From an archaeon (lineage in GTDB: Archaea; Thermoproteota; QMWL01): a stretch of DNA of 8,783 nucleotides. The notes beneath the pieces are model-generated. The model was not told the origin of the DNA and did not search any database. It worked only from the letters and a program-made list of their open reading frames with translations. The first letter of the stretch is position 1. Each line of letters begins with the position of its first letter. Both the position numbers and the translations under genes were made by a program. This document shows, piece after piece, positions 5,644 to 8,783 of this stretch. The stretch is from positions 1 to 8,783 of the forward strand of contig QMWL02000027.1 in the NCBI GenBank assembly GCA_003661605.2, given 5' to 3'.

Positions 5644-5973
5644 ATGGAGTTTTGCCCTAAGTGCGCGAGTCTGATGCAAATCAAGAAGAGAGGGAAGGAT
5701 CGTGTGGTGTACGTATGTCCGAGATGCAAGATAGAGATCGAACGCGCAGTAGGCAGAACTGTGCATGCGGTTCAGCGTACAGAAGAGAGAGTTACTGTCG
5801 TAGCAGGGACCGCTAGCAAGCTACGCACCTTACCTACAATAGATGTGGTATGCCCGAAGTGCGGCAATACGAAGGCATACTACTGGGTTGTTCAAACACG
5901 TAGTATAGACGAGCCCAGCACGCAATTCTACGAATGCACCAAATGCGGTCATCGGTGGCGTGAGTATTCGTAG
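5644..5973 (+). CDS. tfs: Transcription factor S (TFS), RNA cleavage-inducing elongation factor
   Basis: A 109-residue archaeal homologue of TFIIS/Rpb9/RpoM. TFS enters the secondary channel of stalled, backtracked RNA polymerase and triggers cleavage of the transcript 3' end. Both zinc ribbons are complete: the N-terminal one has Cys4, Cys7, Cys25 and Cys28 (CPKC, CPRC), and the C-terminal one has Cys70, Cys73, Cys98 and Cys101 (CPKC, CTKC). The catalytic acidic pair is present in the hairpin as Asp89-Glu90 within RSIDEPST, so this is a cleavage-competent TFS and not an inactivated paralogue. ATG at 5644 gives the standard MEFCPKC start. It precedes pcn by 45 bases, the largest gap in the window. 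Confidence 0.95.
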   Translation: MEFCPKCASLMQIKKRGKDRVVYVCPRCKIEIERAVGRTVHAVQRTEERVTVVAGTASKLRTLPTIDVVCPKCGNTKAYYWVVQTRSIDEPSTQFYECTKCGHRWREYS

Positions 5974-6018
5974 CGGGTGCGCAAGTGAAATAAGGGAAAG
6001 TCCCGTAGGCGAACGCAG

Positions 6019-6777
6019 ATGGCCCTTCTAAAAGTGCGGGCGGATGTAGAACGGTTTCGCGCACTTCTCGAGTGCATTAAACCGGTTTCTGGGGAGGCGA
6101 CTATAATGTGGAGGAAGGAGGGTCTTGAAGTTAATGCTCTTGATCAAACAATGATATCGTACGTGGGTATTATACAGCCTCCTGACGCCTTTGATGAATA
6201 CGTATGCGAACAAGATATAGATACAACCATAAATGTAGATGATGTACTTAAGCTCATAAAAACAGCTAAGAAGGGAGAACCTCTAGAACTTGAGACGGAA
6301 GATCCGTCGCAGCTAACAGTCAGGATTGGAGAGCGTGTGATACGTGAGCTGACCATCAGGCTCCTCCAGCCTTACGATGAGCGGTACAAGCGGAGGTTCC
6401 GCCTCGGCGATCGTATGCATGTGTTTGTTCGCGTAGACACGGATGATTTCCATCGAGCGCTTAAGGAACTGGCCAGCGTTAGCGATCAAGTCGTGTTTAA
6501 GGCATCAGAAAACGGTATTGAACTCTTAGCGGAAGGAGAGCTGGGTAGCCTGCGTATCTCCTTCGAGGAGGGGAGGGGCGCTTTTGAAGTGCAGCGTCGA
6601 GAAGAGTTTACGCCGTTTGAAGTGGGATTTGCCCTACGCTATATCCTAGATGTTGTCAAGTCAGCGAAGAAAGTTGCAGCGGATCTAAGCATAGGGCTTG
6701 CTCCAGAACATCCGATTGAGCTGAAGTTTCTCGTAGATAGAGGGGAATTGATCTACTACGTTGCTCCACGCGCGTGA
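6019..6777 (+). CDS. pcn: DNA polymerase sliding clamp PCNA
   Basis: A 252-residue PCNA monomer. It forms the trimeric ring that tethers DNA polymerase, FEN1, ligase and other PIP-box proteins to DNA. The two-domain fold is recognisable: the N-terminal domain has WRKEGLEVNALDQTMIS (residues 31-47) and DIDTTINVDDVLKLIK (66-81). The interdomain connecting loop is at about 117-131. The second domain has DTDDFHRALKELASVSDQV, and the C-terminus YYVAPRA corresponds to the usual Y.LAPR end that contacts clients. Oddity: the connecting loop reads QPYDERYKRRFRLGD, unusually basic for a region that often carries acidic and proline residues. Many Thermoproteota have several PCNA paralogues forming heterotrimers, so this may be one of several. 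The 3' end overlaps priL by 4 bases (GTGA). Confidence 0.93.
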   Translation: MALLKVRADVERFRALLECIKPVSGEATIMWRKEGLEVNALDQTMISYVGIIQPPDAFDEYVCEQDIDTTINVDDVLKLIKTAKKGEPLELETEDPSQLTVRIGERVIRELTIRLLQPYDERYKRRFRLGDRMHVFVRVDTDDFHRALKELASVSDQVVFKASENGIELLAEGELGSLRISFEEGRGAFEVQRREEFTPFEVGFALRYILDVVKSAKKVAADLSIGLAPEHPIELKFLVDRGELIYYVAPRA

Positions 6778-7838
6778 CGGGCTACGGACCTTTCTCAACT
6801 GAGGAGTGGATTGCACACTTTCCATTCTCCAAGGAGGCAAGAGAATTTCTAGAACAGCAAGGCTTCTCTATCTCCACGTTCTTCGAATTTGAAAACAAGG
6901 TTGTAGAAAGAGCATTAGAGCGCGTACGTGACGCTGTAGAGCAAGGACATGTACTCTCTCCATCGCTTGAGAGCGGGTTTAAGTACGATTTTGAGGTGGA
7001 AACATTATCATATCCCGTAGCTATTTACCTAGTTGCCAGTCTAGGGAACCGATGGCTTATCGAGCGCTACGCCTCAGCAGAAAGCAAGCGAGTTTTTGCG
7101 TGTCTCCAGCTTAAAAGATACCCGGCTGAGGCGGTTCTACAACTTGCCCGAGGAGGACTTGAATGGAAGTGGGTCACTTATGACAGTGTGTTGAAAGCAT
7201 TCAAAGTACCCGTGATCAAGTACGTTAAGTACGCAGTAAGAATTGGAGGTCCAGCGTGGAAGCTAGTTAATCAGAGAGTCGAAGAGGGAGTTGTTCTGCT
7301 GAGTTACGAAAAATTTCTACGATTTATCAGTGAAGGAGTTCGATTGCGGATCTTAGAACGCTGCAGCCAGCCTGCACCACAGTTAGAGACAGATGTGTAC
7401 AAGAAATCAATAGAATATATAAGGAGTTTGCTTTCACAAACTATGAAGCCAATTGCACCAATGCCAAAGTCTGTGGACCCAGAAGCGTTTCCACCTTGTA
7501 TTCAGCAGCTTATGCGGAGCATTGAAGAAGGTCGCCACCTTCCTCACGCTGCTCGATTTTTCTTAGCCAGCTTCTTACTGAGGGTAGGTGTCAAACCGGA
7601 TAGAGTTGTGGAAATCTTCTCCCGACTACCGGACTTTAACCGAAAGCGGACAGAGTACTATGTACGACATATCGCAGGAGAGAAGGGGGGGAAGAAGGCG
7701 TATCTTCCGTATTCATGTGAACGTGCGCGAAGTTACGGTTTGTGTTCGATGAGCGACGTGTGTAGGCAGCTACAGGTGCAGCACCCACTACAGTACTATA
7801 TTCGATACCGTCGCGCCAAGCGCCGTGAATCAGAGTAG
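6774..7838 (+). CDS. priL: DNA primase large subunit PriL
   Basis: A 354-residue archaeal primase large subunit. It partners PriS, and its C-terminal iron-sulfur domain helps start primer synthesis. The N-terminal half is helical, with FSKEAREFLEQ and a SYPVAIYLVASLGNRWLIER block (residues 79-98) typical of the family. The C-terminal part has four cysteines for a [4Fe-4S] cluster: Cys242 (FPPCIQQL), Cys315 (YSCERARSYG), Cys324 (GLC) and Cys330 (DVC), followed by HPLQYY (337-342). The spacing C...C-x8-C-x5-C and the trailing HPxxYY fit PriL. The GTG start at 6774 overlaps the pcn stop by 4 bases, suggesting coupled translation of clamp and primase. The end overlaps priS by 14 bases. Confidence 0.93.
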   Translation: MTGYGPFSTEEWIAHFPFSKEAREFLEQQGFSISTFFEFENKVVERALERVRDAVEQGHVLSPSLESGFKYDFEVETLSYPVAIYLVASLGNRWLIERYASAESKRVFACLQLKRYPAEAVLQLARGGLEWKWVTYDSVLKAFKVPVIKYVKYAVRIGGPAWKLVNQRVEEGVVLLSYEKFLRFISEGVRLRILERCSQPAPQLETDVYKKSIEYIRSLLSQTMKPIAPMPKSVDPEAFPPCIQQLMRSIEEGRHLPHAARFFLASFLLRVGVKPDRVVEIFSRLPDFNRKRTEYYVRHIAGEKGGKKAYLPYSCERARSYGLCSMSDVCRQLQVQHPLQYYIRYRRAKRRESE

Positions 7839-8783
7839 TCTCGCCTTCGTCCGCGCGGTATTTAGGGAGTATTATGCAAAGGCACGTCTACAGGCACCAC
7901 CAGCTATAGAGACTAGAGAGTTTGGATTTCTACAATTTGGAGAAAAATCCATAATAAGACACCTATCTTTTTCAAATATAGAGCAGGTGAGAAAGTTCGC
8001 GGCGGAAAATGGACCTGCATCTATTAGCTATTCTACTGCCTACTATCGCTATCCTGATAGACAGCCGATGGTCGCTAAGGAGCCCTATCGTTTCGATTTG
8101 GCGTTTGACATTGATGCAGATCATATACCAACTAAGTGTAAGCGGCAACACGACTTTTGGTTCTGTCAGATATGTGATGTGCGAGGACCCGGCGTGAGAA
8201 AGAAGTGTCCTGTGTGCCATAGCGAAGTCGTTCTCGCCAAGTTTGTCTGTCCTGAGTGTATGAACGCTGCGAAAGAGCATGTACGTAACCTCATTGATAT
8301 TCTAGAGGGCGAGCTAGGGCTCCGCATGCAACAGGTTCAGATTTCGTTTTCGGGTAGAAGAGGTTTTCACGTTCGTATTTTCGATGAAGAGGTTGGAGGC
8401 TTGACTAGCGAGGAGCGAAGAGAGATCGTTGATTACATTCTTTTGAAAGAAATAGAACCACGAAGACACGGATTCGCATTTGAACAACGCGGGGGTAAGA
8501 GAGTTTTGGCAAGCGGACCCGCGGTAAGAGAGGGAGCGATTTCTCGCCGTATCGTTCAGGTAGTTAAGAGATATTTGGAGGCAGTAGAGAAGAAAGCGCT
8601 TGCCATGCCCTCGTTTCTCAGACCCTCTGGCGCTTTATTGAAGGAGGGAGAAGTTGTGTGGGAAAACTTAGGTCTACGCACTTATGATGAGATCAGACAG
8701 TTAATTGAGTGTGCAAACGAGTACGCAGGAGTATCGTTGGACCCGATGGTTACTTGCGATGATGCACGTCTCTTGAGAATGCC
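7825..8783 (+). CDS. priS: DNA primase catalytic (small) subunit PriS, 3' end beyond the window
   Basis: An open frame from GTG 7825 runs to the window edge (319 codons plus two bases), so the gene is cut at its 3' end. PriS makes RNA/DNA primers with PriL. Visible landmarks: MNQSSLAFVRAVFREYY at the start; RHLSF (residues about 48-52); the catalytic FDIDADH (94-100) with Asp95 and Asp97; SFSGRRGFHVRIFDEEV (174-190), the nucleotide-binding SGRRGxH loop; and DPMVTCDDARLLR (306-318), with Asp306 as the likely third metal-binding acid. Between the first and second blocks lies a Cys/His-rich zinc region: Cys105, His109, Cys114/117, Cys128/131 and Cys142/145. The GTG start lies 14 bases inside priL and gives the expected distance to the FREYY helix; no ATG lies nearer in frame. 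Confidence 0.93.
   Translation, partial: MNQSSLAFVRAVFREYYAKARLQAPPAIETREFGFLQFGEKSIIRHLSFSNIEQVRKFAAENGPASISYSTAYYRYPDRQPMVAKEPYRFDLAFDIDADHIPTKCKRQHDFWFCQICDVRGPGVRKKCPVCHSEVVLAKFVCPECMNAAKEHVRNLIDILEGELGLRMQQVQISFSGRRGFHVRIFDEEVGGLTSEERREIVDYILLKEIEPRRHGFAFEQRGGKRVLASGPAVREGAISRRIVQVVKRYLEAVEKKALAMPSFLRPSGALLKEGEVVWENLGLRTYDEIRQLIECANEYAGVSLDPMVTCDDARLLRM

Noticed and set aside
5994..6004. Inverted repeat GGGA-AAG-TCCC in the tfs-pcn gap as a terminator
   Set aside because: It has only four base pairs and no T run follows; this is too weak to call a terminator or regulator.
8009..8197. Plus-strand open frame of 62 codons inside priS
   Set aside because: It is out of frame with PriS, whose catalytic motifs are encoded across the same bases; it has no features of its own.
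1..8783. A new mobile, defence or CRISPR-type system in the window
   Set aside because: Every base falls in or next to a recognisable housekeeping gene. There are no direct-repeat arrays, transposase or integrase motifs, or clear breaks in composition.

Overview
The window is a gene-dense stretch of an archaeal chromosome. It carries fourteen protein genes, all on the + strand and packed head to tail. The largest gap is 45 bases, and neighbours often overlap by 4 to 17 bases. The archaeal assignment rests on the gene set: SRP54, ribosomal proteins L21e and L10e, RNA polymerase subunits Rpo4 (RpoF) and Rpo11 (RpoL), transcription factor S, exosome Csl4, Dph2, PCNA and the two-subunit primase PriL/PriS. 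TTG and GTG starts are frequent and Shine-Dalgarno sequences are scarce. The family variants look more like the TACK/Thermoproteota side than halophilic or methanogenic Euryarchaeota, and the source may be thermophilic, but I cannot fix a lineage from this sequence alone.

Layout. Bases 1-151: C-terminal end of SRP54. Bases 176-2253: rpl21e, rpoF, a DUF655 OB/HhH protein and the rRNA dimethyltransferase KsgA/Dim1, a gene order I know from many archaea. Bases 2257-4959: L10e (uL16), the diphthamide enzyme Dph2, a METTL5-like methyltransferase and exosome subunit Csl4. Bases 4978-5973: RpoL, a very small protein that I read as a minimal RNase III-type nuclease domain, and TFS. Bases 6019-8783: PCNA, PriL and PriS, with PriS cut by the window end.

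Functionally the window is a super-operon of information processing. The first part serves membrane targeting and ribosome assembly or modification. The middle modifies EF-2 and probably rRNA, and contributes to RNA decay. The third part supplies RNA polymerase and its rescue factor. The last part supplies the sliding clamp and primase of the replisome. There are no tRNAs, rRNAs, CRISPR arrays, insertion sequences or T-rich terminators that I can support, and no gene-free stretch over 300 bases.

The points most worth a second look are these: the roughly 118-residue RNase III-like protein between rpoL and tfs; KsgA with SPPY where the catalytic NLPY/NPPY motif is expected; the Cys-rich zinc insertion in PriS; and a recurring AT-rich element about 26 bases before several start codons, which would fit leaderless internal promoters. 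I see no sign of a wholly new multi-gene system.
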